A stretch of DNA of 5,126 bases from Thermoproteota archaeon. GTDB taxonomy: Archaea > Korarchaeota > Korarchaeia > Korarchaeales > Korarchaeaceae. Shown here one piece after another: positions 5,110 through 5,126 of the stretch. The stretch lies in the NCBI GenBank assembly GCA_003661365.1, contig QMVZ01000122.1, positions 1-5,126 on the forward strand, written 5' to 3'. Position 1 is the first letter of the stretch, and each line of letters starts with the position of its first letter. Below the pieces are notes generated by a model. The model was not told the DNA's origin and made no database searches. It saw only the letters and a list, made by a program, of their open reading frames with translations. The translations under genes were made by a program, and so were the position numbers.

Positions 5110-5126
5110 CAGCCCTAGTCCAAAAA

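Overview
The window looks archaeal, most likely a mesophilic or moderately thermophilic TACK-type lineage such as Bathyarchaeia. This is inferred from gene content (an F420-type luciferase-like oxidoreductase, a BtrH-like C39-fold protein, an ACT-V4R protein, an archaeal-style PAP2 protein) and from A/T-rich TATA-like boxes placed about 25-30 bp ahead of most start codons, as in leaderless archaeal transcripts. No rRNA, tRNA, CRISPR array or insertion sequence was seen, and taxonomy cannot be settled from this sequence alone.

Layout: (a) 1-321, the 3' end of a plus-strand gene ending in a PepSY-like domain. (b) 402-1469, plus strand, a BtrH N-terminal/C39-peptidase-fold protein with a helical C-terminal half. 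(c) 1470-1572, a short convergent gap. (d) 1573-3976, three minus-strand genes transcribed in the order PAP2-like membrane phosphatase, LLM-class F420-dependent oxidoreductase, transglutaminase-like protein. They are separated by gaps of 98 and 116 bp, so each may have its own promoter. (e) 3977-4295, a 319-bp divergent intergenic region with promoters for both flanking genes, several inverted repeats and one doubtful 34-codon ORF. (f) 4296-5090, plus strand, an ACT-V4R two-domain sensor-like protein, followed by a small hairpin.

No obvious single pathway links the genes. The most suggestive grouping is two papain-like-fold enzymes (BtrH-like acyltransferase/peptidase and transglutaminase-like) meeting tail to tail, with a luciferase-like flavin/F420 enzyme next door. 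This recalls, without proving, the acyl-transfer and oxidation chemistry of the butirosin cluster. The ACT-V4R protein looks like a ligand or redox sensor without a DNA-binding domain, and its promoter is preceded by a perfect 12-bp palindrome.
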